DNA of 64,000 nt from Paraflavitalea sp966211765 (GCA_966211765.1 CBIHOV010000006.1:186001-250000); one strand, 5' to 3'; counted from the stretch's first letter, positions 26,743 to 35,231 are shown. Translations and numbers: made by a program. The notes: generated from the letters alone by a model not told the origin.

Positions 26743-28167
26743 TTATAAATAGAACCGGAGCCTGTAATAAGCAAGGGATGCTACAATGACCGTGAGCAGC
26801 CAGAGCGATAACAAGCCTTTCAGCATCGAATCGGTATCTATGTCGGGGGGCGATGGGTTGAAAACAGGTATATGGTTGAGATCGGCCTTGGTCATCATCC
26901 TGCCTGCAAACAAGGGATCATAACAAAAATGGGATAGCTGCCGGTGAAAGCCTGCAATGGATCTTCGAAACTGAAAGGCGTCTTCCAATCCGGTATGACC
27001 GAGTGCATTGAACAGGTTTTGGGTATTGACTGCCGGATTAATAAACCGGAAACTGGCTATCTGCTGGTGACGGTCCCATATGCGCTGGTAATAAGCGTCC
27101 ACTGAAGGTTTGGCTTCTGCATCCAATAAGGTCACATAGGCCGAATATGCCTGGAACTCGAAGAAGCGTGCGGCGGCAGCGGTATCAGTGGGCTTGTAGC
27201 CTGGGTATTGCTGGTAGAAGCGATCCAGCACAGCCTGCTTTTCCTGTTTTGATTCGCCCAATCCCTGACGGCGGCGAATGAAATCGGTAAGCCTGGTAGG
27301 ATCTGCCTGTTGTCCGTCGGTGAACGAGAGGTTGAGCAATGCTGGTACCACTACCAGGAATAATAACCAAAAACCAAGGCTGCTCATGGCATTAAAAGCG
27401 CTGCTGCGGTTGAAGGCATTGATCAGTAATAACAACCCGAACCAGCAAACAGAGTAGGAGAAAGTAATCACCATCCACCAACTTATATAACGGAAGGAAC
27501 TCAGCGATATACCACTCCATAAAAATGCGATCAGGGAGATCAGCAACAACAGCATGGTGGTAATACCCAGCCAGAAGAACAGCTTACAAAGAATGATGCG
27601 GTGTAGCGGCACGGGTTGTATGCGCAGGATGGACAGGGTGCCGCGTTCCCGTTCATCCGACAGCAGGTTGTACCCAAAAGTGATGATCAGCAGGGGCAGC
27701 AGGTAGATGATCACAAAAGAGAGATCAAAGTTGCCTGCCAGCAGCTTGCGTGGATTGGCAATTTCAGATTTAAAGAGTTGCAGGTAAAGGTTCTGTGCAT
27801 TGAGCTGCAGGTAATAGGGATTCACATCCCGTTGACCAATGGACAACCTGGCCAGTAGCTGCGGCTCGTTGATCGCATAATAGTTGAGAAAGAAACGCAG
27901 TTTGGAGGGATAGGCTGCTTTTTCGTAGGCCGCCATTCCCGCTGCAGTAGTGGTATCGGCGTCCAATCCCTTTGCCAATGCCTGTTGCTCTATTGCATTC
28001 TGCTGCCTGATGTATTGTACGGTGCGCTGCTGACTGTCGATCACTGCATTGCCGTAATGGATGGCATAGAGGGCCGCGGCTATAAAGATGAGGAGGATAA
28101 TCAGTTGCCCATAATTCCTGGTCAACAGTTTCCATTCGCGCCCACAAATAATGGTTAGGGTCTTCAT
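26743..28167 (-). CDS. ABC-2 type permease, DUF3526 family (second)
   Basis: 474 residues. One N-terminal membrane helix (YGQLIILLIFIAAALYAIHY), a large extracytoplasmic domain of about 120 residues, four to five helices with FGYNLLSDERERGTLSILRI (the ABC-2 coupling motif), another external domain, and a last helix. The same layout as its neighbour, with which it shares a four-base overlap, suggests a heterodimeric exporter or lipoprotein/metal-handling complex with the ATPase at 26009. Substrate not readable. Confidence 0.85.
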   Translation of the reverse strand: MKTLTIICGREWKLLTRNYGQLIILLIFIAAALYAIHYGNAVIDSQQRTVQYIRQQNAIEQQALAKGLDADTTTAAGMAAYEKAAYPSKLRFFLNYYAINEPQLLARLSIGQRDVNPYYLQLNAQNLYLQLFKSEIANPRKLLAGNFDLSFVIIYLLPLLIITFGYNLLSDERERGTLSILRIQPVPLHRIILCKLFFWLGITTMLLLLISLIAFLWSGISLSSFRYISWWMVITFSYSVCWFGLLLLINAFNRSSAFNAMSSLGFWLLFLVVVPALLNLSFTDGQQADPTRLTDFIRRRQGLGESKQEKQAVLDRFYQQYPGYKPTDTAAAARFFEFQAYSAYVTLLDAEAKPSVDAYYQRIWDRHQQIASFRFINPAVNTQNLFNALGHTGLEDAFQFRRSIAGFHRQLSHFCYDPLFAGRMMTKADLNHIPVFNPSPPDIDTDSMLKGLLSLWLLTVIVASLAYYRLRFYL

Positions 28168-29600
28168 ATTTGACTGATTACAGGAATTCGTTTGAGTATA
28201 ACATTAAAAAGCAGGAGGGATGCCAGTAAGAGGATCGCCAGCGAAAGCAATTCCGTTCTGTAGCGATTTATTACCTCACGAACGGGCAACACCTCATAGC
28301 GGAAATCGGGCACGGATGCATACAGGCTGCGGGAAGCCTTGTAATTCCAGTCGCCCAGCGTGGAATGCTGCATCATGTCTTCATTCATCTTTTGCACAAA
28401 AGCCCGCCGGTAGGCTTCCGTCTTTTGCTGAAAGTCGATATGTGTATAGATATCGGTAGCCGAAAGCCCCATCGATATTCCTTGCAAGGACAGGAAGGGA
28501 TCAACCAGTCCGGCTGTACGCGGCAGGCGATCCTGGTCAATAAGCGTTTGCTGTAGCTGGTGAAAGTATTTGTCGTACACTTTGCTGCTGTATTCTTCTC
28601 CGGCCTGCATTACATAGCCTTCAAAATTGAACGGCAACTCACTTACCTTACTCACATGGTATTGCTTAAGCACTTGTGCTTCCAGTTGCCGGGCTCTTTC
28701 ATCTTTTGTATTGTGCCCGTCGATGCCCTGAGCAATATCTTTTTGGATCGCTTCCCGAAAAGTATATTGTGTGAGTAGGGGATAGCGGTCGCTGCCGATA
28801 TTGGCTGCGGCCTTGGGTATGATGATGCAGCCAATGATCCAGATGCTGAGTAGGGTGAGCAGGGCATTGCCGGCTGTTTTACTCAGGGCAGATACGAAGA
28901 CAGTGAACAGGGTGAAGAAAAGAAAATAACCGCTATACACAGCCAGCAACAGCAGGGCGCGTATCCACCCATCATGGCCGGCTTCGGGTGCCTGCCAGGC
29001 AAAGAAACACCCGGTAAGCAGGAGCGCAGGCAGCAAGAGCAATAGCAGGGCCAGGAAGAGCCCCATTACTTTGCCAGCCGCTACCTGGTACAGCGAAACA
29101 CCCGTGCCCAACAGTAGTTTGAGTGTACCGTTGTCTCTTTCCTGGGTGATGGAGGCAAAGCCCATGAAGATAATGAGCAGCGGTACGAGCAACTGTAGCA
29201 CGAGTGCTACCGATAGTTGCCCAAAACGGATGGTGGCCCCATATCCTTCAGCAGGTTTGAATACAAAATCATTTTGCCGGTGTGGTTCCAGGTAGGCATA
29301 GCTACCGGCATAATTGTCCAGCCCGGCATCGAACATACTGAACCAGGTTTTGGGCTTATAGGCAAATGTGCCAAAATGCGCTGCTAAATGTGGATGCTTG
29401 GGATCCTGGTGAAGCCATTGCTCCCGCTTCTCGCGCTGGGCAGCGGCACGGATGTTCCGGATGGTGCTGTAGTTATTAAAGCCTCCCCAGGCTGCCAGCA
29501 GTAATAGCAGCAGGATGATGCCTGCTGTAAGCAGGATCACCTTGCTGCGGTATACCGTCAGGAACTCTTTCATGGCTATTTGTGGAATAATACCTTTCAT
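28164..29600 (-). CDS. ABC-2 type permease, DUF3526 family (first)
   Basis: 478 residues. N-terminal helix (KVILLTAGIILLLLLLAAW), external domain with HRQNDFVFKPAEGYGATIRFGQ, core helices with FASITQERDNGTLKLLLGTG (coupling motif like its partner), a second external domain and a C-terminal helix (LLSLAILLLASLLLFNVIL). It begins six bases after the DUF4374 lipoprotein gene and overlaps the second permease by four bases, so all are cotranslated. Confidence 0.85.
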   Translation of the reverse strand: MKGIIPQIAMKEFLTVYRSKVILLTAGIILLLLLLAAWGGFNNYSTIRNIRAAAQREKREQWLHQDPKHPHLAAHFGTFAYKPKTWFSMFDAGLDNYAGSYAYLEPHRQNDFVFKPAEGYGATIRFGQLSVALVLQLLVPLLIIFMGFASITQERDNGTLKLLLGTGVSLYQVAAGKVMGLFLALLLLLLPALLLTGCFFAWQAPEAGHDGWIRALLLLAVYSGYFLFFTLFTVFVSALSKTAGNALLTLLSIWIIGCIIIPKAAANIGSDRYPLLTQYTFREAIQKDIAQGIDGHNTKDERARQLEAQVLKQYHVSKVSELPFNFEGYVMQAGEEYSSKVYDKYFHQLQQTLIDQDRLPRTAGLVDPFLSLQGISMGLSATDIYTHIDFQQKTEAYRRAFVQKMNEDMMQHSTLGDWNYKASRSLYASVPDFRYEVLPVREVINRYRTELLSLAILLLASLLLFNVILKRIPVISQI

Positions 29601-29606
29601 GGTCGC

Positions 29607-30788
29607 TTACTTTAGTTTGTCGAAGCCGGTACATTTTCCGCCGTTGAGCGTGATCTTTTTATTGACACTGCCACTCTGGATGGAATAACTGAACAGACTG
29701 TTCTCGGTTTTATTAGAGAAGGCAAACAGGATATTATCGTTATTGAAACGGTGCATCACCGCTCCGCCTGAGCCATATACATCGGGAAGACTGCCCAGCT
29801 TGCCCGCGCTGTTTTTTTGTGTGACATTGATCTTGTAAAAACTATAAGCAGGTCCATTGATCTCATAGTCATCATCCGGATTTACAAGCGCCAGGGTGAA
29901 GGCAAGACCATCATCAAACAGCGAGATGCCACGGCATTTGTGGCCGGTGGCCGCATCGAGGTCGAAAAAGTAAGAGGCATCAAACTCTGATTGCCCTTTC
30001 TTAATGCGCAGGATGCCACTCGGCCGGTTGGTATAACCGAGTCCGGCTACATAAATGTCACCGCTCTTATCGATAGAGAAAGAATTGTAGGCAAGGAATA
30101 CGCTGCCGGTGCGGAAATCTTTGATGAGCTTTTCGATTTTGGCTGTCGCCAGATCGATCACCGCCACATAGGCGGTATCATTGTATTTTTCTACGAAACC
30201 TGCTCCTTCATAAAACACACCCATGAACAGTTTGCCATCGCGTGCTTTCATACCGAGGTAGTACATCACAGGAGCTGCAGGGCGAAGGAGGGGGGATAGA
30301 TCAATTTCTCCGGTACGCTCCATCGTTGTCGGATTGAACCTGATCACTTTGGCCAGTCCGCCTGCTACAGAGGCATAGGCTTCTGTGGGGCTTACAAATT
30401 CCACCGTAGAATAGGTTTTAGCCCCGGGCACCACCAATTCCCCGGCCTTAATAGCTTTACCACTTTTGTCGAAAGTATATTTCGTCATGGTAGCCGGCGA
30501 GTTGAATACGCTTACATAGGCAGCACCGTTGTAGGCGAGCATGCGGCCATTGCCGGCCAGTTCTGAGGCATTGCCATTGGCCAGCGTGGCCGTATCAAAA
30601 CTGGCGAGGCCCTGGATATAGGTGGTTTGCGCATTGCCAGTACCAGCTACCAGAGCGATCGCATATTGATCGGCATCCTTGTTGCCGGCATCGTTGTTGG
30701 TTTTGTCTTTTTTACAACCGGTAATAGCGATAGCTGCTACCAGGCAGGGGATAAAGAGGGTTGCTGCCAGCGTCCTTTTCTGTTTCAT
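29607..30788 (-). CDS. DUF4374 surface lipoprotein
   Basis: 393 residues. Lipoprotein signal with Cys at about residue 25 (AAIAITGCKKDK), then a beta-propeller-like domain (YAIALVAGTGNAQTTYIQGL; TYSTVEFVSPTEAYASVAGG; DGKLFMGVFYEG). This pattern is DUF4374, a family often found beside siderophore-type TonB receptors; I recall that the Bacteroides xenosiderophore protein XusB belongs to it, which should be confirmed. It follows the TonB receptor by 14 bases and probably binds the receptor's ligand at the cell surface. Confidence 0.8.
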   Translation of the reverse strand: MKQKRTLAATLFIPCLVAAIAITGCKKDKTNNDAGNKDADQYAIALVAGTGNAQTTYIQGLASFDTATLANGNASELAGNGRMLAYNGAAYVSVFNSPATMTKYTFDKSGKAIKAGELVVPGAKTYSTVEFVSPTEAYASVAGGLAKVIRFNPTTMERTGEIDLSPLLRPAAPVMYYLGMKARDGKLFMGVFYEGAGFVEKYNDTAYVAVIDLATAKIEKLIKDFRTGSVFLAYNSFSIDKSGDIYVAGLGYTNRPSGILRIKKGQSEFDASYFFDLDAATGHKCRGISLFDDGLAFTLALVNPDDDYEINGPAYSFYKINVTQKNSAGKLGSLPDVYGSGGAVMHRFNNDNILFAFSNKTENSLFSYSIQSGSVNKKITLNGGKCTGFDKLK

Positions 30789-30802
30789 TTTTCGTTTGTA
30801 TT

Positions 30803-32962
30803 TTATCGGTCAATGAATAATCTGCATTTCAGGTTCCAGGCGCGGCCGGGCAACTGCACATTGAAATTGTCGTACACGCGGCTATTGCTCAGGTTATGCA
30901 CTTCTGCACTGATGGCTGCTCTGTTGTGGGCAATGGCGTAACTGATTCCGGCCCTTTGTACAAACTGGGTAGGAATGGTTGCCTTGGTATCGCGCCGGCC
31001 ATCGTTGGACCAGTACAGGTAAAACCAGTTCACATAGCTGATGCCGTACCAACATTGAAGGGTATGGCCCTTTTTCAGCAGGTTATTTCGTGTCCATTGT
31101 AATTCACCATTGGCAAAGAGAAATGGCTTGTTGGGCAAACGCAGGTTATAATACCGGTCATCAATATTGCCGGTGTTCTCTTTTTTACTCTTGTTGATGA
31201 TGTGCTGAAAAGTACCATTGGCCCATAAGGAAAGAGAAGGAGTGAATTGATAATTGGCTTCCACCTCCACACCGGCCGATAGGGCTTTCAGCAGGTTTTG
31301 GTACTGTGAACTCCTGGGCGATACCTGCAGGAAGATGATATTGTCCGTAAGTCTGAAGAAGGTGTTGATGCCAGCTGAGATCTTCCCGGGCCGGTTGTAC
31401 CGCGCCATCAGGTTCATATTGTGGCTGTATTCCGGCTGGATGGAAGGGTTGGCTTTCACCAGACTGAAATCACCAAACACCTCCATCTCATCCGGTAGCC
31501 TCGTGGCATATTCGTAGGATAGTTTAAACAACCAACGGGAACTGATATCCCATTTCAAAGATTCATTCCAACCCAATTGTTGAGCGGAACGGGTAGCAGG
31601 ATTGAATACCATATTGTCGATGGTGAAGCCGTTTGCATGATACCAATTGTATTTTATCGAAGTGACGCTCGTGATGTGGTGGGTAAACTCATGTTGCCAG
31701 GCCAGCCCGGCTGTGTTCTTTTGCAGTTGAACCCTGTGCCCATAAAAGTTCTGCCCATAATATTTTTCTGCAAGGGTGTCTTGCCCGGTACGTGTAAAGA
31801 AACTGCTGGTAAGGGAGAAGCTGAACTTGTTGTTGCTGTCAGCGGCGAAATCGAGGAGCAATCTTCCTGCAAGGGTTTGCGTGGTAAAGAGCAGGTTGGT
31901 GCGCGAACTGGAAATTTCTCCATAGGCTATTCTTCTTTCATATACTTTCCCATCCCAGGTCCAGGCATTGAAGGATGTATCTATAAAATGTTCTTTGATC
32001 AGGGCAGCGTTGCCAAAAAATGAAAGGTTCAACCGGGGTAGTAGTTGTCGTTTTACATAGCGTAACCCTGCGTTCCAGGTATTTTCGTGACGGGTAATGG
32101 CGCCATAGGGTTCGGTCATGACCAAATTGTGTTGAACATCCTTGTCCATCGAATAGAAGGAACCATGCAGGCTGAAGAGGTCGGCCCATTTTTGTTGGGT
32201 AAGGCCCGCTTCAGCATTGAACTGGTAATCGCGGTAGCGGTCATGAAAACGTTTTACCTTTTGGGAGACCGGGTTGCCCAACCGATCGGGCACATCGGCC
32301 GTGATGGTGTAATTGTTATCGCTATAATTAACAAAGCCGCCAGCCCGGATGAAAAGGTGATTGCCCAGGTTACGATAGGTGTTGATAGCTGCTTTGTGCG
32401 TGTTAAAAGATCCAATACTATATACTGCGTCCGTGTAACTTGAAAGTTCCTGGCGGGTAACGATATTGACGGCGCCGCCCAGTGCATCACTTCCCAGCTC
32501 GATGGGTACTACGCCTTTGTATACTTCAATGCGGTCAATGGCATTGACGGGGATAATGTTGAGGCGATTGCCTGCCCCCAGGAAATCAGCCGGAATGCCA
32601 TTGATAAAAAATTTAACCTGCCTGCCACTGATGCCGTTGATCGAGAAATCGGCCGTACTTCCCAATCCGCCATCCTGGCGCACCCTTACGCCCGGCGACT
32701 GGTTGATAAGACTAAGCACGGTGGCTGGGCGGGTGTAATATTTTCTGGCGTCAATAACCGTCACTGTCCTGGTAGATTGTTGCAGGCTACCGGCAGAACT
32801 GGCGCTGACTTGTACTGCCCTCAGTTCATGGGCTCTTTTTTTTACCGTATCCTGCCGGCGGGTGCTATCGCTTGCTGGCGATGGCGGCAAGGATTGGGTG
32901 TAGCAAGGTTGTGTGAGTAGCAGTCCTGTCAGTATCGTGATTATGTGTAGTAGTCTGTTCAT
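30803..32962 (-). CDS. TonB-dependent receptor (siderophore-type)
   Basis: 719 residues. Signal peptide (MNRLLHIITILTGLLLTQPC), a TonB box-like ELRAVQVSAS, plug domain (SLINQSPGVRVRQDGGLGST; GAGNRLNIIPVNAIDRIEVYKG; IELGSDALGGAVNIVTRQ) and a barrel ending RAWNLKCRLFIDR. Lacks the CarboxypepD_reg domain of SusC proteins and resembles FecA/FepA-class importers of iron chelates, other metal complexes or small molecules. Its start overlaps the PqqD-like gene's stop by four bases. Confidence 0.92.
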   Translation of the reverse strand: MNRLLHIITILTGLLLTQPCYTQSLPPSPASDSTRRQDTVKKRAHELRAVQVSASSAGSLQQSTRTVTVIDARKYYTRPATVLSLINQSPGVRVRQDGGLGSTADFSINGISGRQVKFFINGIPADFLGAGNRLNIIPVNAIDRIEVYKGVVPIELGSDALGGAVNIVTRQELSSYTDAVYSIGSFNTHKAAINTYRNLGNHLFIRAGGFVNYSDNNYTITADVPDRLGNPVSQKVKRFHDRYRDYQFNAEAGLTQQKWADLFSLHGSFYSMDKDVQHNLVMTEPYGAITRHENTWNAGLRYVKRQLLPRLNLSFFGNAALIKEHFIDTSFNAWTWDGKVYERRIAYGEISSSRTNLLFTTQTLAGRLLLDFAADSNNKFSFSLTSSFFTRTGQDTLAEKYYGQNFYGHRVQLQKNTAGLAWQHEFTHHITSVTSIKYNWYHANGFTIDNMVFNPATRSAQQLGWNESLKWDISSRWLFKLSYEYATRLPDEMEVFGDFSLVKANPSIQPEYSHNMNLMARYNRPGKISAGINTFFRLTDNIIFLQVSPRSSQYQNLLKALSAGVEVEANYQFTPSLSLWANGTFQHIINKSKKENTGNIDDRYYNLRLPNKPFLFANGELQWTRNNLLKKGHTLQCWYGISYVNWFYLYWSNDGRRDTKATIPTQFVQRAGISYAIAHNRAAISAEVHNLSNSRVYDNFNVQLPGRAWNLKCRLFIDR

Positions 32963-33879
32963 GGTATCTCTGTGATAAGCCGGTAAGCGATCATTTCATC
33001 ATACAGGGCCCTGTCTTTTTCCCGCAGGGCGGCCAGTGTGTGCATACCATCGGCTGCTTCCCATATTTCGCGCTGCAGGCCGGTGAGGCGCCAGGCATCA
33101 GTTCCTTCGCGCGGCAATACATAGGTGACGGGTATGCCTGCTTCTTCTTTGCGCAGTAAAAGATGCTGCTGGTTGCGTAGCGGCCGGGGCTGCTCCAGGC
33201 AGTGCAGGGGCTCGGTGATCCTTTCTTCGTTGTATACCAGGAAGACCAGCTTGCCCGTAATGGCTACCGGACGACTGCCGTGCGGGGCCAGGTAAAACAC
33301 TTCCAGTGTTTCCGGTTGCTGGTGATTGTCTGCGGCATAACTGATCAGTTTAACCGGCACAGGTTCCGGACCAGGGTTGTAGATGATCACTTCACCATGA
33401 GCATTGGTGCTGAGGTCCAGTTGCTCTATATAAAAAAAATCTTCAGCGGCTGTTCCTGAATGTTTGACAGCGCCATCGAGGTGCATTTCCGACAGCAGGG
33501 TATACTTGCCGGGTGGCGCATCCGGTGGTGCCGTCCAGGTGAAATAGTAGTGCCTGCCGTTCTGTATATTGGTCAGTATCTCGATGAGTTTTTCCCTTGG
33601 CTGTTGTCCTGCCAGGTAAGCTGCCAACACCAGCAAGGGCGTATGTTTGTTGAGGTATTGATAGGTTCCGCTTTGCTGGAGATGCTCAGGGGCAGGAGCT
33701 GCTGTGGAAGGCAGCAACAATATAGGCGCTTCAAAAAGCATATGGGTATTCCCGCGGGGACTGATGATGCCGATCCGTACATAAGGGCATACTGCTGTTT
33801 CCATACCGGCGGGAAGGGTAAGGTTCCAGTGAATGGTAACGGCATTGCCGGCTACTGTGCGTTTGGGGAAGATACTCAT
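32959..33879 (-). CDS. Unknown protein with PqqD-like C-terminal segment
   Basis: 306 residues from the ATG at 33879, which lies one base after the upstream stop; the longer frame to 33975 would overlap that gene. No signal peptide. The first 180 residues look beta-sandwich-like (VTIHWNLTLPAGMETAVCPY; YYFTWTAPPDAPPGKYTLLS). The last 60 residues (GTDAWRLTGLQREIWEAADG, then MHTLAALREKDRALYDEMIA) match the PqqD pattern of IWxxxDGxxT followed by a short helix, the fold used as a RiPP recognition element. This assignment is mine and needs a profile search. Position between the peptide and the receptor suggests a role in peptide handling. Confidence 0.55.
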   Translation of the reverse strand: MSIFPKRTVAGNAVTIHWNLTLPAGMETAVCPYVRIGIISPRGNTHMLFEAPILLLPSTAAPAPEHLQQSGTYQYLNKHTPLLVLAAYLAGQQPREKLIEILTNIQNGRHYYFTWTAPPDAPPGKYTLLSEMHLDGAVKHSGTAAEDFFYIEQLDLSTNAHGEVIIYNPGPEPVPVKLISYAADNHQQPETLEVFYLAPHGSRPVAITGKLVFLVYNEERITEPLHCLEQPRPLRNQQHLLLRKEEAGIPVTYVLPREGTDAWRLTGLQREIWEAADGMHTLAALREKDRALYDEMIAYRLITEIP

Positions 33880-33880
33880 A

Positions 33881-34351
33881 TCAGTGTTTGCGAAGGTTTT
33901 TGATGACCTGTTTGCTGTATCGGGTAGGGTACTGCTGAAACCACTTGACAACAGTGTCTGGTCCCAGTTCATCATAGGTTACCGACATCAGCCTGGCGAG
34001 TTTTTCATTGAAGGTGTTTTTAACGGCAGCTGCATCAGCAGCCAGTTCTTCCCGGTGCTGTGTTTTGGCGGCTTTGGTAGCGGGTGTGTGGTGCAGGTAG
34101 CCACCGAAATAAAATGCGCAAAAGTCCTGGTACTCTTTTGTGAAGAGTATGAAGTTGTGCCACATCTCATCTACGATCAACAATTCATCCGGAATGAAAA
34201 CGCCCGGCTGCCGGCAGATGAAGAGGAATTTCTTTGTTTCTGTAAATATGTCTGCTGCTTCCTCATCCGTTACATCCATCAGGTCGGTGAAGCGGGAGAG
34301 TACATCTTCGTTCCTGTATTGTATCAATTCAGTAAGCGTGATAGCGCTCAT
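33881..34351 (-). CDS. GRDP-like (glycine-rich-domain-containing-protein-like) protein
   Basis: 156 residues, cytoplasmic. The core motif VDEMWHNFILFTKEYQDFC, then FYFGGYLHHTP, is that of the GRDP-like family (W-H-x-x-ILFT ... Y..FC ... HH.P), with conserved His and Cys that could bind metal. The family is found in plants and bacteria; its activity in bacteria is unknown to me. It follows the 36-residue Cys-rich peptide gene after a hairpin and precedes the PqqD-like gene by one base. Candidate modifying or chaperone protein for the peptide (inference). Confidence 0.6.
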   Translation of the reverse strand: MSAITLTELIQYRNEDVLSRFTDLMDVTDEEAADIFTETKKFLFICRQPGVFIPDELLIVDEMWHNFILFTKEYQDFCAFYFGGYLHHTPATKAAKTQHREELAADAAAVKNTFNEKLARLMSVTYDELGPDTVVKWFQQYPTRYSKQVIKNLRKH

Positions 34352-34374
34352 GACAGTAAAGTTTTAGGTATAGG

Positions 34375-34406
34375 AACAGCGGAGGGCTTACCTCCGCTGT
34401 TTTTTT
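34375..34406. terminator. Hairpin between peptide gene and downstream operon
   Basis: Perfect 11-base-pair stem (34375-34385 with 34391-34401), five-base loop. On the plus strand it is followed by seven T. On the minus strand, the direction of the operon, there is no T-run after it, so it more likely acts as an mRNA stabiliser or partial attenuator that keeps peptide mRNA in excess. Confidence 0.6.
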
Positions 34407-34421
34407 ACGACAGACTAACCA

Positions 34422-34532
34422 CTAATCCTGGGTGCCGCAGCAATGGCTTCCGCCGCAGCAATGTGTACCGGTTCCCCAGGCTCTTTCTTTGATGATGGAA
34501 GCAATGAGTGCATCCTTGTTGATGAGTTCCAT
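34422..34532 (-). CDS. Putative Cys-rich RiPP-like precursor peptide
   Basis: 36 codons: an amphipathic leader MELINKDALIASIIKERAW followed by GTGTHCCGGSHCCGTQD. The second part repeats HCCG twice, three residues apart, giving four Cys and two His in eleven residues. ATG at 34532, TAG at 34422-34424. Too short for standard gene calling, but it stands first in the operon, separated from the next gene by a stable hairpin as in many RiPP loci. No radical-SAM, YcaO or lanthipeptide synthase lies near, so the type of modification, if any, is open. It might instead be a small metal-binding peptide used unmodified. I do not recognise a named precursor family. Confidence 0.55.
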   Translation of the reverse strand: MELINKDALIASIIKERAWGTGTHCCGGSHCCGTQD

Positions 34533-34815
34533 AGTGAAAATGTTTAATTGTTGGCGCCTACTATTTTGGGATGGAGGTGTTCGGCATATTCCTCCCTTGC
34601 CATGGCAGCACGGGTACCGCGTGCCTGCACGACAATTCAGTATGTACAACAGGACTTATCGTCCCGGACAATTCAATGCTGTAAAAAGAAGGAAGCGAAT
34701 AGGTACTGGCAGTCTGCGCAATCGCTAATGCCAGTGGGAGAAGACACACAGGATGTTAATTATATGCAAGGCTTTCGGGCCAGGCATACAATGACTTTGT
34801 GCAGTGTGTCGGGAA
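34533..34815. other. Intergenic region upstream of the peptide gene
   Basis: About 280 bases between the His/Cys-rich protein gene and the peptide gene, both minus strand. GGAGG/CCTCC (34573-34577, 34591-34595) and GCACG/CGTGC (34608-34624) are weak inverted repeats. I find no clear TAnnTTTG on the minus strand; the promoter of the peptide operon is not visible to me. Confidence 0.4.
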
Positions 34816-35151
34816 TTAAGACAGGGGAGGGCCTCTGCCTTCGATGGTGAATAAACGGCTGGGATTGATAGACGTCAGTAGCCTGGTGTAAGTAGGAGAA
34901 GCATGTACAGGTGCTATTACCAGCAATAACTCACCGGTGAAGGGAGCGTCTTTGGCCAATTGGAATTCGCAGATGGCGCAGGAGCCATGTACTGCCGTGG
35001 CTTTGGTAATAATGTTTTCGTGTTGGCTGTGATGCGCTGTGTTGTTGGAAGGGTGGATGTGCAAGGCTTTGGTGAGGTGCACCAATACCAACAGCATCAT
35101 CAGCAGTGCTGAGATCAGTTGTTTGGTATGTGCATGCCTTGTGTTACGCAT
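34816..35151 (-). CDS. Small His/Cys-rich exported protein (DUF2946-like appearance)
   Basis: 111 residues. Membrane anchor or signal at residues 12-31 (LISALLMMLLVLVHLTKALH), then HIHPSNNTAHHSQHE, a CAIC pair (HGSCAICEFQLAKD), and a C terminus ending RGPPLS. The combination of a His cluster, a CxxC pair and a terminal RGPP resembles small periplasmic proteins of DUF2946 type found near metal-linked TonB receptors. Metal binding is inferred. The ATG at 35151 was preferred to the TTG at 35154. The candidate -7 element is only six bases away, so the mRNA may be leaderless. Divergent from the flavoprotein. Confidence 0.6.
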   Translation of the reverse strand: MRNTRHAHTKQLISALLMMLLVLVHLTKALHIHPSNNTAHHSQHENIITKATAVHGSCAICEFQLAKDAPFTGELLLVIAPVHASPTYTRLLTSINPSRLFTIEGRGPPLS

Positions 35152-35156
35152 CAAAA

Positions 35157-35187
35157 CAAAGATAGGGGAATTTATAATTAATGCAAC
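35157..35187 (-). promoter_or_regulatory. Candidate promoter of the His/Cys-rich protein gene
   Basis: Minus strand: GTTG (35184-35187), 19 bases, TATCTTTG (35157-35164), the latter a full match to TAnnTTTG. Confidence 0.5.
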
Positions 35188-35214
35188 AAAGTTGTATTTT
35201 ATTTTCCAACTTTG
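35187..35214. promoter_or_regulatory. Inverted repeat in divergent promoter region
   Basis: CAAAGTTG (35187-35194) and its exact complement CAACTTTG (35207-35214), 12-base AT-rich spacer. It sits between the divergent genes and touches the -33 region of the leftward promoter; candidate shared operator. CAACTTTG is also close to a -7 element for the rightward gene. Confidence 0.5.
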
Positions 35215-35231
35215 CTCTAAACTATCCGTGT

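Noticed and set aside
33833..34492. Plus-strand open frame (219 codons) across the GRDP-like gene
   Set aside because: It crosses two supported minus-strand genes and the peptide gene, with no recognisable motif.
34548..34850. Plus-strand open frame opposite the peptide leader region
   Set aside because: No start context or family match; it overlaps the end of the His/Cys-rich gene.
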